Source: CAKSNH01 sp964422725 (GTDB taxonomy: Bacteria > Bacillota > Clostridia > UBA1381). Taken from it: a DNA stretch of 64,000 nucleotides. Where the stretch lies: assembly GCA_964422725.1 (NCBI GenBank), contig CAYRCC010000001.1:1-64000 (forward strand). The letters are read 5' to 3'. Shown piece after piece: positions 1-7,897 of this stretch; the first letter of the stretch is position 1; each line of letters starts with the position of its first letter. The notes below the pieces were generated by a model that searched no databases, had not been told where the DNA came from, and worked only from the letters and a program-made list of their open reading frames with translations. Made by a program: the position numbers and the translations under genes.

Positions 1-1
1 A

Positions 2-49
2 AACGGCGTGTCACCGCTGTGTGATGTACAGGAAACAAAATTGAATTAA
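2..49 (+). CDS. possible 3' end of a truncated upstream gene
   Basis: Reading in the second frame gives fifteen sense codons followed by TAA, just before a strong hairpin terminator. This could be the C-terminal tail of a plus-strand gene that begins outside the window. The peptide is too short to assign to a family and could be a chance open frame. Confidence 0.25.
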   Translation, partial: NGVSPLCDVQETKLN

Positions 50-56
50 TGCAAAG

Positions 57-95
57 GAAAAACTCGGTACAGGGAAAGCCTATACCGAGTTTTTT
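57..95. terminator. bidirectional intrinsic terminator
   Basis: Arms AACTCGGTA (61-69) and TACCGAGTT (83-91) form a GC-rich stem flanked by A-tracts on the left and a T-tract on the right. It can therefore end transcripts from either side: any plus-strand gene entering from the left and the minus-strand ribU/flavoprotein operon. Confidence 0.8.
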
Positions 96-97
96 GA

Positions 98-583
98 TTA
101 TCTTTCGTCGTACTGCTTTACGGTGACTGTCTTTTTTTCAAAGTCAATGAAAATTTGAAAAGCATAGTTGTCATCGGTTGTGTCCCAGATTTCGGCAAAT
201 TTCGGGGTTATCTCAATCAAAATTTCTGTGTCCTCGTGAGAATATTTATTGTAACTGCCCCAAAGATGCTGTTTGTACAGTTTTTCAAAACGGAGCTGCG
301 GTTCGTCCGTTACCAACCCTTTGTTTTCGGCGATACCTTCGATTTGCACGCCGTTCCAGCAGAGCGCAACCTGTGGGTTTTGGTAAAGCTGTTTGGTTTT
401 GCGGAAATTTTTGTCGGTTTTGAAATATATTTTATTGTCATAAAACAGACAGCTTACGTTGCGCACCATAACATAGTCGTTTACGGAGCTTGCCAAAGCC
501 ATAATTTTACAAATTCCCAACTTTTCAAACATAACCTCAACTGCCTGTTCAAAGGTTAAATCCTTATTAATACTGAAATTCAT
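98..583 (-). CDS. pyridoxamine 5'-phosphate oxidase family (FMN-binding split barrel) protein
   Basis: A 161-residue protein of the PNPOx-like split beta-barrel family, whose members usually bind FMN or a related flavin. The segment reading NPQVALCWNGVQIEG is the typical strand-turn of the family, and the C-terminal half (EITPKFAEIWD) fits the barrel end. The start is the ATG at 583, because AGGAG (593-597) lies 9 nt upstream; the earlier in-frame GTG at 592 would touch the ribosome site. That ribosome site overlaps the stop of ribU, so the two genes are cotranscribed and probably translationally coupled. Lying downstream of an FMN riboswitch fits a flavin-binding role. The substrate is unknown. 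Confidence 0.8.
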   Translation of the reverse strand: MNFSINKDLTFEQAVEVMFEKLGICKIMALASSVNDYVMVRNVSCLFYDNKIYFKTDKNFRKTKQLYQNPQVALCWNGVQIEGIAENKGLVTDEPQLRFEKLYKQHLWGSYNKYSHEDTEILIEITPKFAEIWDTTDDNYAFQIFIDFEKKTVTVKQYDER

Positions 584-594
584 GTTAATCACTC

Positions 595-1194
595 CTACAT
601 AATAAATTTTTTCAGCGGTGTGCTGACTTTTTTGTATACAAGTACGGCAATAACAGAGCTTACGGTTCTGGATATTACGTTAAAGGGTATTACCGAAAAT
701 GCAATCATAGTAGGCACGCTGTCAATCCACGGGTTGACAGCCGAACACATTTTGACTATACCGTCCCAATCCATTCCGTACAGCCTTATATATATCGGAA
801 AAATTAAATATATATTGGTGATGACAGCTGCCGCAATGCTGAGCAAACTGCCTATTATCAGTCCGACAACGGCTGATTTTTTGCTTTTGCGGTGTCTGTA
901 ATAAATTGCCGCCGGCAGAACATACGAAACGCTTAAAAGAAAATTTTGCAATTCTCCCGTAAACATTGTGCTTGTGCCTTGCAGTAAAAGCTTTAAAACT
1001 ATTTTTACAAATATGATTTCCAACGCCCCGACAGGACCTAAAATAAAGCCGCCTATAAGTTCGGGCAGTGCGGAAAGGTCAAACTCGGCGAAAGGGGATA
1101 TGATCGGTACCGAAAAGCTGAAATACATAAGGATAAAAGCAACAGCACCGATAATTGCCGCCATACTGAGGCGGCGCAGTTTTAAGTTGTTCAT
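595..1194 (-). CDS. ribU: ECF transporter S component, riboflavin type (RibU)
   Basis: A 199-residue, very hydrophobic membrane protein with about six predicted helices. The motif FAEFDLSALPELIGGFILGP near residue 36 is the loop typical of RibU-type substrate-binding subunits of energy-coupling-factor transporters, which import riboflavin with a shared EcfA/A'/T module encoded elsewhere. The start is the ATG at 1194, preceded by GGAGGT at 1202-1207; a start at 1224 would fall inside the riboswitch terminator and lacks a ribosome site. An FMN riboswitch and attenuator lie in its leader, which supports riboflavin as the substrate. It shares an operon with the flavin-binding protein that follows. 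Confidence 0.9.
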   Translation of the reverse strand: MNNLKLRRLSMAAIIGAVAFILMYFSFSVPIISPFAEFDLSALPELIGGFILGPVGALEIIFVKIVLKLLLQGTSTMFTGELQNFLLSVSYVLPAAIYYRHRKSKKSAVVGLIIGSLLSIAAAVITNIYLIFPIYIRLYGMDWDGIVKMCSAVNPWIDSVPTMIAFSVIPFNVISRTVSSVIAVLVYKKVSTPLKKFIM

Positions 1195-1212
1195 AAAAAT
1201 ACCTCCGAAAAT

Positions 1213-1246
1213 AAAAAATCCCAAGCCAAAACTGTGTGGTCCGGGA
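1213..1246 (-). terminator. FMN-riboswitch attenuator terminator
   Basis: On the minus strand an imperfect stem TCCCGGACCA / TGGCTTGGGA is followed by six T, ending just before the ribU ribosome site. Its position between aptamer and gene suggests control by premature termination when FMN is bound. The alternative antiterminator pairing was not worked out. Confidence 0.7.
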
Positions 1247-1309
1247 AGTTATCATATGGAAGGCTGTACCGTAAAAACGGTATAATATGCTTTTCAAGAT
1301 AGCTGTCTG

Positions 1310-1442
1310 TCTTTTCTCATCCGGACTTTACCGTCGGTTTCGGAATTTCACCGAATCAGCCTGTATGCAAAGCCGGTTTGTAAGCATACAGGGTCATGGA
1401 CTGTACCATCGGTCGGGAATTGCACCCTGCCCCAAAGACCTG
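1310..1442 (-). ncRNA. FMN riboswitch (RFN element)
   Basis: The minus strand carries the conserved RFN blocks in order: GGGGCAGGGTG, CAATTCCCGACCGATGGTA, a variable stem (CTGTATGC with GCATACAG), CGGTGAAATTCCGAAACCGAC, and AGTCCGGATGAGA. These match the six-helix FMN aptamer found upstream of riboflavin biosynthesis and transport genes. It lies in the leader of ribU, about 115 nt before its start, and is followed by an intrinsic terminator. Confidence 0.97.
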
Positions 1443-1524
1443 TCAGTTTTTACTTTGCGAATTATGACAGTACCTTGCCCGTACCGTGTCGGACGGCAAA
1501 AGCATTGTCAAAATTTCTTTTATT

Positions 1525-1553
1525 ACTATAGCACAATACAGAGTGTTCGTCAA
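1525..1553 (-). promoter_or_regulatory. sigma-A promoter of the riboswitch-ribU operon
   Basis: The minus strand has TTGACG (1553-1548), a 17-nt spacer and TATAGT (1530-1525), a near-consensus housekeeping promoter. Transcription would start near 1518, about 75 nt before the aptamer. It is divergent from the rqcH promoter. Confidence 0.75.
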
Positions 1554-1580
1554 GATATTTTATTTGAATTTACAAAACAG

Positions 1581-1609
1581 TGTACAAAACGATAAAAGTG
1601 TGGTACAAT
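1581..1609 (+). promoter_or_regulatory. sigma-A promoter of rqcH
   Basis: TGTACA (1581-1586), a 17-nt spacer and an extended minus-10 TGGTACAAT (1601-1609). It lies about 50 nt before the rqcH start and points away from the ribU promoter. Confidence 0.7.
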
Positions 1610-1663
1610 AGTTTTGTAATTAAATCGAAAATAGGTACAAATAATTTTATGGGGGATTTATAT

Positions 1664-3418
1664 ATGGCATTGGACGCATTGGCAATAAAAGCACTTGTGG
1701 CGGAACTGTCCGACAAGCTGTTGGGCGGACGTATCGACAAAGTGCATCAGCCTGAGCGCGACGAGATACTTTTGAATATACGCACGCTTGAGGGTGCATA
1801 CAAGGTAGTGCTGAGTGCGAGCGCGGCGCATCCGCGATTGCATTTCACAAACGAAACAAAGAAAAATCCGCTTACACCGCCTATGTTTTGTATGCTTATG
1901 AGAAAACATATAGGCAGCGGCAAAATTATCGGTATCAGTCAGACGGGGTTTGAACGGATTATACAAATTGATGTTGAGGCGTACGATGAGTTGGGCGACT
2001 TATCGGTGAAACATATAATTGTTGAAATTATGGGGCGGCACAGCAACATAATTTTAACTGCCGAAAATATGAAAATTATAGACAGCCTAAAGCACGTTGA
2101 TTTTACCGTAAGCACTGTCAGACAGGTTTTGCCGGGGCTCGAATATGTAAGTCCGCCGCCGCAGAATAAAACCGCACTTATATCGGAGAGTATACCGGAA
2201 ATTGACTTTTCTATGGACGGTCAGCGTACGGAAAAAGCAATTTTGGATAAAATCGGCGGAATAAGTCCGCTTACGGCACGCGAAATGGTGTTTGAGGCTG
2301 TGGGTGACGTGAACTGTGTTTGCGGTGAATTAAACGAAACACAGAAAAGAAAGATAATGTCCGTAATCGGTGAATTTGCGGAGAATGCGGCTGAAAATAA
2401 ATTTAAGCCGTGTATCATTACGGATATCGGGTCGGGAAAGGTAATTGATTTCAGCGCGGTTGAAATTAAGCAGTACGGCGCAGGCGCGAGAGTTGATTAT
2501 TACGACACAATAAATGAAGTGCTCAGCCGATTTTACACCGTACGCGACAGCGCGGAGCGTATGAAACAGAAAAGCGCGGATTTGGTAAAGCTTTTGAATA
2601 ATAATTTGGAGCGGTGCGCCAAAAAGCTTGCACTCCAAAAAAACACTTTAAAAGAGGCGGAAAACAAAGAGCGGTACAAAATATACGGCGATTTACTTAT
2701 GGCAAATTTATACAGACTGAAACAGGGCACAAATACAGCAGAGGTTGAAAATTACTACGAGCCGGATTGTCCGACGGTGGAAATTCCGCTTTCGCCCATG
2801 TATACGCCGACTCAAAACGCACAGCGGTATTACAAAAAATATAATAAAGCAAAGACTGCCGAGTCGGAAATGAAAGTACAAATAAAAAATACCGTATCTG
2901 ATATAGATTATCTCGAAAGCACGCTTGCCGCCATACAGAACGTGACCGATGAGGCGGATATTAACGCAATACGCGCCGAGCTTGCGCAATTGGGGTATAT
3001 AAGCGCAAAAGGACGGTCGAAAAAGAATAAGAATCAGGAAGTATCCAAGCCTATGCATTTTTTGAGCAGTGACGGGTTTGATATTTATGTGGGGAAGAAT
3101 AACACGCAAAACGATTATCTCACGCTTAAATTTGCCAATACGGGAGATTTATGGTTTCATACCAAAAATATTCACGGCAGTCACGTTATAATAAAACTGG
3201 GGACGGATAAGAATGTGCCGAAAAACACGCTGCTTGAGGCGGCTGTGCTGGCGGCGTATTACAGCAAGGGGCGCGAGTCGTCACAAGTTCCGGTTGACTA
3301 TACAAATGTCAGAAACGTGAAAAAACCAAACGGCGCAAAGCCCGGAATGGTGATCTATGATTTTTACAATACTGTGTATGTGACCCCGAAAGAACAGGCA
3401 CTTGAGAAGATAAATTAA
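1664..3418 (+). CDS. rqcH: ribosome quality control protein RqcH (NFACT/Rqc2 family)
   Basis: A 584-residue NFACT-family protein, once called fibronectin-binding protein. RqcH binds stalled 50S-peptidyl-tRNA complexes and adds C-terminal alanine tails that mark the nascent chain for degradation. The N-terminal NFACT-N domain starts with MALDALAIKALVAEL and includes GGRIDKVHQP. A long charged coiled-coil region follows (about residues 265-445), and the NFACT-R domain near the C-terminus includes LWFHTKNIHGSHVII. Length matches the family. The ATG at 1664 is chosen because GGGGGA (1651-1656) lies 7 nt upstream and the homologous N-terminus begins there. It is transcribed from its own promoter. 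Confidence 0.93.
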   Translation: MALDALAIKALVAELSDKLLGGRIDKVHQPERDEILLNIRTLEGAYKVVLSASAAHPRLHFTNETKKNPLTPPMFCMLMRKHIGSGKIIGISQTGFERIIQIDVEAYDELGDLSVKHIIVEIMGRHSNIILTAENMKIIDSLKHVDFTVSTVRQVLPGLEYVSPPPQNKTALISESIPEIDFSMDGQRTEKAILDKIGGISPLTAREMVFEAVGDVNCVCGELNETQKRKIMSVIGEFAENAAENKFKPCIITDIGSGKVIDFSAVEIKQYGAGARVDYYDTINEVLSRFYTVRDSAERMKQKSADLVKLLNNNLERCAKKLALQKNTLKEAENKERYKIYGDLLMANLYRLKQGTNTAEVENYYEPDCPTVEIPLSPMYTPTQNAQRYYKKYNKAKTAESEMKVQIKNTVSDIDYLESTLAAIQNVTDEADINAIRAELAQLGYISAKGRSKKNKNQEVSKPMHFLSSDGFDIYVGKNNTQNDYLTLKFANTGDLWFHTKNIHGSHVIIKLGTDKNVPKNTLLEAAVLAAYYSKGRESSQVPVDYTNVRNVKKPNGAKPGMVIYDFYNTVYVTPKEQALEKIN

Positions 3419-3456
3419 AAAAATCGAAAAAATTTTAAAAAATTTTAAAATAGTAC

Positions 3457-3485
3457 TTGAAGTTTCGGCAAATATGTATTATAAT
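3457..3485 (+). promoter_or_regulatory. promoter upstream of SRP RNA and dnaX
   Basis: TTGAAG (3457-3462), a 17-nt spacer and a perfect TATAAT (3480-3485). A second perfect TATAAT at 3525-3530, with only a poor minus-35, would start transcription close to the expected 5' end of the SRP RNA. Either one or both may be used. Confidence 0.65.
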
Positions 3486-3540
3486 AATTAAGTCACAGGG
3501 ATTTTTGTTCTTGTGCGGATTAGTTATAATTGAAAAGATT

Positions 3541-3660
3541 GGGCGATGATAACCGAGTCCCGTGCGATTGCAAACCGTGAACCTTGTCAGATGGGGAACC
3601 AAGCAGCAATAAGCGGAGCTTGCGATGTGTTGCGGACAAACTCGGTTTGAGCCTTTTTTT
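3541..3660 (+). ncRNA. ffs: signal recognition particle RNA (4.5S-like, small)
   Basis: The conserved SRP helix 8 is readable: TTGTCAG, then GGGGAACC containing the GGAA tetraloop, then AAGCAGCA. These correspond to the asymmetric loop and Ffh-binding site. Terminal complementarity is given by AACCGAGT (3551-3558) with ACTCGGTT (3640-3647), followed by GCC and a T-run that ends the transcript at about 3660. The size of about 100-120 nt implies a short RNA without an Alu domain. Position immediately upstream of dnaX is the same as in many Firmicutes. The exact 5' end is estimated. Confidence 0.9.
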
Positions 3661-3741
3661 GAAATTTGCGCCGAAAGGCGTTTTTTATTACATAGGAATT
3701 GCCGAAACAGACGGCGTTTTGGAGAGTGGGTGAGATTTTTG

Positions 3742-5577
3742 GTGTATCAGGCGATTTACAGGAAATGGCGGCCTCTTGTGTTTGAAGATATTGTGGGTCA
3801 GTCGCATATCACCCGTACATTAAAAAATCAGATCCTTACCGGCAAGATTGCGCACGCATACTTGTTCTGCGGTACGCGCGGTACAGGAAAAACCACTGCC
3901 GCAAAGGTTTTTTCAAGAGCGGTGAACTGTACAAACAATACGACCGGCAGTCCGTGTAATGAATGTGAAGTGTGCCGCGGAATTTTGAACGGGAGTATTT
4001 TGGAGGTATCGGAAATTGACGCCGCCTCAAATAACAGCGTGGAGGATATACGTGCGATTCAGGACGAGCTTTCCTACTCGGCAACGCAGTCGAAATATCG
4101 TGTGTATATTATCGACGAGGTGCATATGCTGTCGATGAATGCGTTCAATGCGTTGCTGAAAACTTTGGAAGAACCGCCGGAACACGTAATTTTCATCTTG
4201 GCAACAACAGAAGTGCATAAGCTGCCGCAGACTATATTGTCAAGGTGTCAGCGGTTTGACTTTAAACGTATAAAACCGTCAGATATAATTTTGCGTATGA
4301 AAGAGATCGCGCGCGGCGACGGACTGAATATATCGGACGATGCGTATTCGCTTTTGGCAAAGCTTGCGGACGGGTCTATGCGTGACGGGCTGAGCGTGTT
4401 GGAAAGGTGCGTGGCGGCGTGCGGAAACAGTCTTGGTGCAGAGGATATAGTATCCGTATTGGGAATAGCGACATCGGAGCTGACGTTTGACACTGCCGCG
4501 GCTGTTATCGCAAAAGATGCGCAGAAAATAATTTCAATTATAAATACACTTACGGCTGACGGCAGAGATTTAAACAGCTTTGTTGACGGAGTTATATCAC
4601 ATTTTCGTGACTTGCTTATATGCAAGGTTTCGCAGAATCCCGAAGAAACTCTCGATTACAGCGCAGATGATATACTAAAGCTGCGCGGACAAAGCGAAAG
4701 AGCGTCGTTTGAAAAGATATCGAATGTTACAAGCGTGTTGTCGAAAGCGCGCAGTGATGCAAAATGGGTTAAGAATCCGAGGGTAATATATGAGCTGGCG
4801 TTTATAAAACTCACCAGACCTGAGCTTGACGACTCGAAAGAGGCTCTTTTGGACAGGCTCAGCGAGGTTGAAGAAAAGATTAAAAACGGCGTTGAAGTGA
4901 AAACGGCTGAAAAGAGTAAAGCTAAAAAAAGTGATGAAAAAAAGAAGCCGAAAAAGGAAAAGCCGCCGGAGAGAATATTCAAGCCTGTCAATAAGGAAAG
5001 CCTTACGGCGGAAAATCCTATTGTTGTTACGGCGAGGAATTGGAGCAATATACTCCAGAGCGTTCTCAAAAACGCGCCGCATTTGATGTTGCTGAGAAAT
5101 AAACGGATTACTGTTGACGGCGAGGGCATAATAGTAATGTTTGAGGCAAGCGAAATACCGTCAAAAGCCATAATCGACTTGAATATCGGCACAGTTGAGG
5201 AGTTGGTGCAGAGAGCATCGGGGTGCGATATACGGGTCAAAACGGCACAGCGTGAGGATATAGAGGATTATATAATTGATTTTTGGAGCTTGCCCAACAG
5301 CAAAAACGCAGAAAACACTACACTTGAGGAAACCGCAAAAAAGGCTGTGCCGGAGAACGATGGCGCGGCTGTGACGGCAGAAAATGAAAATGCCGATCCG
5401 CTTGACAGCTTGGCTGAGAGGTTTCCGGAAATAGTGGAGTTTACCGATGACAGCGAATTTATCAATTACAATTCGGACGGCGAGCATTTTGAACAAGCAT
5501 CAATCGAAAGCACCGAAGATGATGACGACCGTGAGGAATTTCTCGAAAGGTCAGAGTCTGGCAGTGAGGACGATTAA
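3742..5577 (+). CDS. dnaX: DNA polymerase III subunit gamma/tau
   Basis: A 611-residue clamp-loader ATPase of the replicative polymerase. MYQAIYRKWRPLVFEDIVGQ is the classic DnaX N-terminus. Walker A GTRGTGKTT lies near residues 44-52, a zinc-binding cysteine cluster (C, CNECEVC) near 62-77, Walker B DEVH near 120, and the SRC sensor motif follows. A lysine-rich linker near 400 leads to the tau-like C-terminal domain, and the end is very acidic. The start is GTG at 3742 behind GGAGAGTGGGTGAG; the open frame upstream overlaps the SRP RNA. It opens a dnaX-ybaB-recR operon. I see no clear slippery sequence for a separate gamma form. Confidence 0.96.
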   Translation: MYQAIYRKWRPLVFEDIVGQSHITRTLKNQILTGKIAHAYLFCGTRGTGKTTAAKVFSRAVNCTNNTTGSPCNECEVCRGILNGSILEVSEIDAASNNSVEDIRAIQDELSYSATQSKYRVYIIDEVHMLSMNAFNALLKTLEEPPEHVIFILATTEVHKLPQTILSRCQRFDFKRIKPSDIILRMKEIARGDGLNISDDAYSLLAKLADGSMRDGLSVLERCVAACGNSLGAEDIVSVLGIATSELTFDTAAAVIAKDAQKIISIINTLTADGRDLNSFVDGVISHFRDLLICKVSQNPEETLDYSADDILKLRGQSERASFEKISNVTSVLSKARSDAKWVKNPRVIYELAFIKLTRPELDDSKEALLDRLSEVEEKIKNGVEVKTAEKSKAKKSDEKKKPKKEKPPERIFKPVNKESLTAENPIVVTARNWSNILQSVLKNAPHLMLLRNKRITVDGEGIIVMFEASEIPSKAIIDLNIGTVEELVQRASGCDIRVKTAQREDIEDYIIDFWSLPNSKNAENTTLEETAKKAVPENDGAAVTAENENADPLDSLAERFPEIVEFTDDSEFINYNSDGEHFEQASIESTEDDDDREEFLERSESGSEDD

Positions 5578-5618
5578 ATATTAATAATTATGAAAACAAA
5601 TTTTGGAGGTAACTAAAG

Positions 5619-5969
5619 ATGGCTTATAAGGGTTTTAAAGGTTCGGGTATGAACGCAAACAAAAATGTGAACAACGTTATTCGTCAGGCACAGAAGATGC
5701 AGGAGGAAATGGAAAAGGTTCAGGAGGAAATGGAAGGAAAAACTGTTGAGGCTACTTCCGGCGGCGGTATGGTAACCGTTGTTGCCAACGGCAAAAAAGA
5801 AATTATGTCTATAAAGATTAAGCCTGATGTTGTTGATGCCGATGATGTCGAAACATTGGAAGATTTGGTTATGGTTGCTGTGAACGATGCAATTCGTCAG
5901 GCTGACGACATGATGACCGAGGGTATGAGTGCCGTGACGGGCGGACTTAACATTCCGGGATTGTTCTGA
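5619..5969 (+). CDS. ybaB: nucleoid-associated protein, YbaB/EbfC family
   Basis: A 116-residue DNA-binding protein that forms dimers on the nucleoid. After a short Gly/Asn-rich start, the coiled-coil arm ([20 protein letters not shown], about 21-40) and the strand [20 protein letters not shown] are diagnostic. A GGAGG ribosome site precedes the ATG by 8 nt. It sits between dnaX and recR, the conserved order across bacteria, which suggests a role linked to replication or recombination. The exact function is unsettled in the literature. Confidence 0.95.
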   Translation: MAYKGFKGSGMNANKNVNNVIRQAQKMQEEMEKVQEEMEGKTVEATSGGGMVTVVANGKKEIMSIKIKPDVVDADDVETLEDLVMVAVNDAIRQADDMMTEGMSAVTGGLNIPGLF

Positions 5970-5993
5970 TTTTTAATGTGAGAGGGGTTTATT

Positions 5994-6590
5994 ATGCATG
6001 CAACGCCGATAGAACGGTTGATTGAGAAATTTGAACAGATGCCGGGTGTCGGTAGGAAAAGCGCAGAGAGAATGGCTTTTTATGTGCTTGACCATATGAC
6101 TGTGGAAAAAGCACAGGATATGGCTAAGGCTATAGTGGAAGCTAAGACGAAAATCGTTTTCTGCGATACTTGCCAAAACCTTACAGACGTTAATCCGTGT
6201 CCGATATGTTCGTCGCAGAAACGCGACAGAACGGTTATTTGCGTTGTTGAAAGTCCGAAAGACGTTTCGGCAATAGAGAAAACTAACGAGTATCACGGCT
6301 TGTATCACGTGCTTCATGGCTCTCTTTCACCGACAGACAATGTATATCCCGATGACCTGAGGATACAGGAGCTGTTAGTCAGATTGACGGATAAGTCGGT
6401 GCAGGAGGTTATAATGGCTACCAACCCTACTGTCAACGGTACCGCTACGGCGGTGTATATATCAAAACTATTGCAGCCGATGGGTGTAAAGGTTACGAGA
6501 ATTGCTCATGGTATTCCTATTGGCGGTGACCTTGAGTATGCGGACGAAATAACATTGGTTAAAGCAATCGAGGGGCGGCAGTTGATGTAA
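5994..6590 (+). CDS. recR: recombination mediator RecR
   Basis: A 198-residue RecR, which works with RecF and RecO to load RecA on gapped DNA. It shows the helix-hairpin-helix PGVGRKSAERMAF (18-30), the C4 zinc finger FCDTC...NPCPIC (57-72), and the Toprim domain with CVVESPKD near 82. The C-terminus ATNPTVNGTATAVYI and GIPIGGDLEYAD is typical. Length is the family norm. It is the last gene of the dnaX operon, ahead of a terminator. Confidence 0.97.
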   Translation: MHATPIERLIEKFEQMPGVGRKSAERMAFYVLDHMTVEKAQDMAKAIVEAKTKIVFCDTCQNLTDVNPCPICSSQKRDRTVICVVESPKDVSAIEKTNEYHGLYHVLHGSLSPTDNVYPDDLRIQELLVRLTDKSVQEVIMATNPTVNGTATAVYISKLLQPMGVKVTRIAHGIPIGGDLEYADEITLVKAIEGRQLM

Positions 6591-6597
6591 ATAGCGG

Positions 6598-6631
6598 ATA
6601 GGGTAGGCAAAGGTCTGCCCTATTGCTTTTT
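6598..6631 (+). terminator. terminator of dnaX-ybaB-recR operon
   Basis: Stem ATAGGGTAGG / TCTGCCCTAT with a 6-nt loop, followed by TGCTTTTTG, 8 nt after the recR stop. Confidence 0.75.
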
Positions 6632-6735
6632 GAAGAAATTTTGCTGTGTAAAAAAATTATAAAACAGTAAAAAATATATGGAATTTGTCAAAAAAAATGA
6701 ATAATTATTTAGCTATTGTAAAATATTAAAAAAAG

Positions 6736-6763
6736 TTGTATAATTATTTGTGTGCGGTATAAT
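6736..6763 (+). promoter_or_regulatory. promoter of pta-ackA
   Basis: TTGTAT (6736-6741), a 16-nt spacer and a perfect TATAAT (6758-6763). Transcription is expected near 6770, which puts a long hairpin at the very 5' end of the mRNA. Confidence 0.7.
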
Positions 6764-6772
6764 GCGTGCCGC

Positions 6773-6826
6773 GTTTTTGGGCTGTCTGTTTGATTTAGCT
6801 ATAAATTATCCAGACAGCTTAAAAAC
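6773..6826 (+). promoter_or_regulatory. 16-bp hairpin at 5' end of pta leader
   Basis: Arm GTTTTTGGGCTGTCTG (6773-6788) pairs over 16 positions, two of them G-U, with CAGACAGCTTAAAAAC (6811-6826) around a 22-nt loop. It would sit within a few bases of the predicted mRNA start and about 35 nt before the pta start codon. It has no T-tract, so it is not a terminator. An mRNA stabiliser or a regulator-binding structure is possible. Confidence 0.6.
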
Positions 6827-6861
6827 GATAAATTCAGATTAAAATTTGGGAGGTTCTTAAA

Positions 6862-7866
6862 ATGGGTTCATTTACAGACAAATTGAAGGCAAGAGCAAAA
6901 GAAAATATTAAAACTATTGCTTTGGCAGAAGGTGAAGACATCAGGGTGTTGAAAGCTACGCAAATGGTTATAGAAGAAGGCTATGCAAAGATTATTCTTG
7001 TCGGCAATCCTGAAAAAATCAAGGCGGTTTGTGCCGAAAACAACATAAATATCGGCGACACACCGATAGTTAATCCGGAGGAAAGCGATAAGTTGCAGGA
7101 GTATGCCGATAATTTCTATGAGCTTAGAAAGAGCAAAGGTATAACGCCTGAGCAAGCATTGGAAACAATGAAAGATCCGTCTTATTATACGGTAATGATG
7201 GTTAAGAGAAATGATGCGGACGGTATGGTTTCGGGTGCGTGCCATTCATCTGCGGATACAATAAGACCGTCACTTCAGATTTTGAAAACAGCACCGGGTA
7301 CAAAACTGGTATCGGCGTTTTTCCTTATGTGTGTGCCTGACTGTGAGTACGGCGAAAACGGCACATTTGTTTTCGGCGACTGCGGACTCAATATGAATCC
7401 GTCTGCGGAGGAAGTGTCGGAAATCGCCATTTCGTCGGCTAAGTCGTTTAAACAGCTTGTGGGTGAAGATCCTAAGGTTGCAATGCTTTCATTCTCGACA
7501 TACGGTTCGGCAAAGAATGAGCTTGTTGACAAAATGCAGGAGGCTACAAAGCTGGCAAAGGAGAAAGCTCCTGAACTTGCAATTGACGGAGAACTCCAGT
7601 TTGATGCGGCAATTGTTCCGTCGGTAGGCGAATCGAAGGCACCGGGTTCAAGCGTTGCCGGAAAAGCAAACACACTTATCTTCCCTGACCTTAACGCAGG
7701 CAATATCGGCTACAAAATCGCTCAAAGACTTGGCAAAGCTGAGGCGTTCGGTCCGATACTTCAGGGTATTGCAAAGCCTGTAAATGATTTGTCGAGAGGC
7801 TGTGTTGCCGAGGATATTGCCGGTGTTGTGGCTATTACGGCAATTCAGGCTGCATCACAGGAATAA
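6862..7866 (+). CDS. pta: phosphate acetyltransferase
   Basis: A 334-residue phosphotransacetylase of the short (about 330 residue) class, which converts acetyl-CoA and phosphate to acetyl phosphate and CoA. Conserved blocks include ALAEGEDIRVLKA near the N-terminus, DADGMVSGACHSSADTIRPSLQI near 117-139, and LSFSTYGSAKN and GELQFDAAIVPSV in the C-terminal half. GGGAGG precedes the ATG. It forms an operon with ackA 31 nt downstream, the acetate-forming, ATP-yielding branch of fermentation. Its codons are biased as expected for a highly expressed gene. Confidence 0.97.
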   Translation: MGSFTDKLKARAKENIKTIALAEGEDIRVLKATQMVIEEGYAKIILVGNPEKIKAVCAENNINIGDTPIVNPEESDKLQEYADNFYELRKSKGITPEQALETMKDPSYYTVMMVKRNDADGMVSGACHSSADTIRPSLQILKTAPGTKLVSAFFLMCVPDCEYGENGTFVFGDCGLNMNPSAEEVSEIAISSAKSFKQLVGEDPKVAMLSFSTYGSAKNELVDKMQEATKLAKEKAPELAIDGELQFDAAIVPSVGESKAPGSSVAGKANTLIFPDLNAGNIGYKIAQRLGKAEAFGPILQGIAKPVNDLSRGCVAEDIAGVVAITAIQAASQE

Positions 7867-7897
7867 TCAATACATAAACAGAAAGGAATAGTGAATT

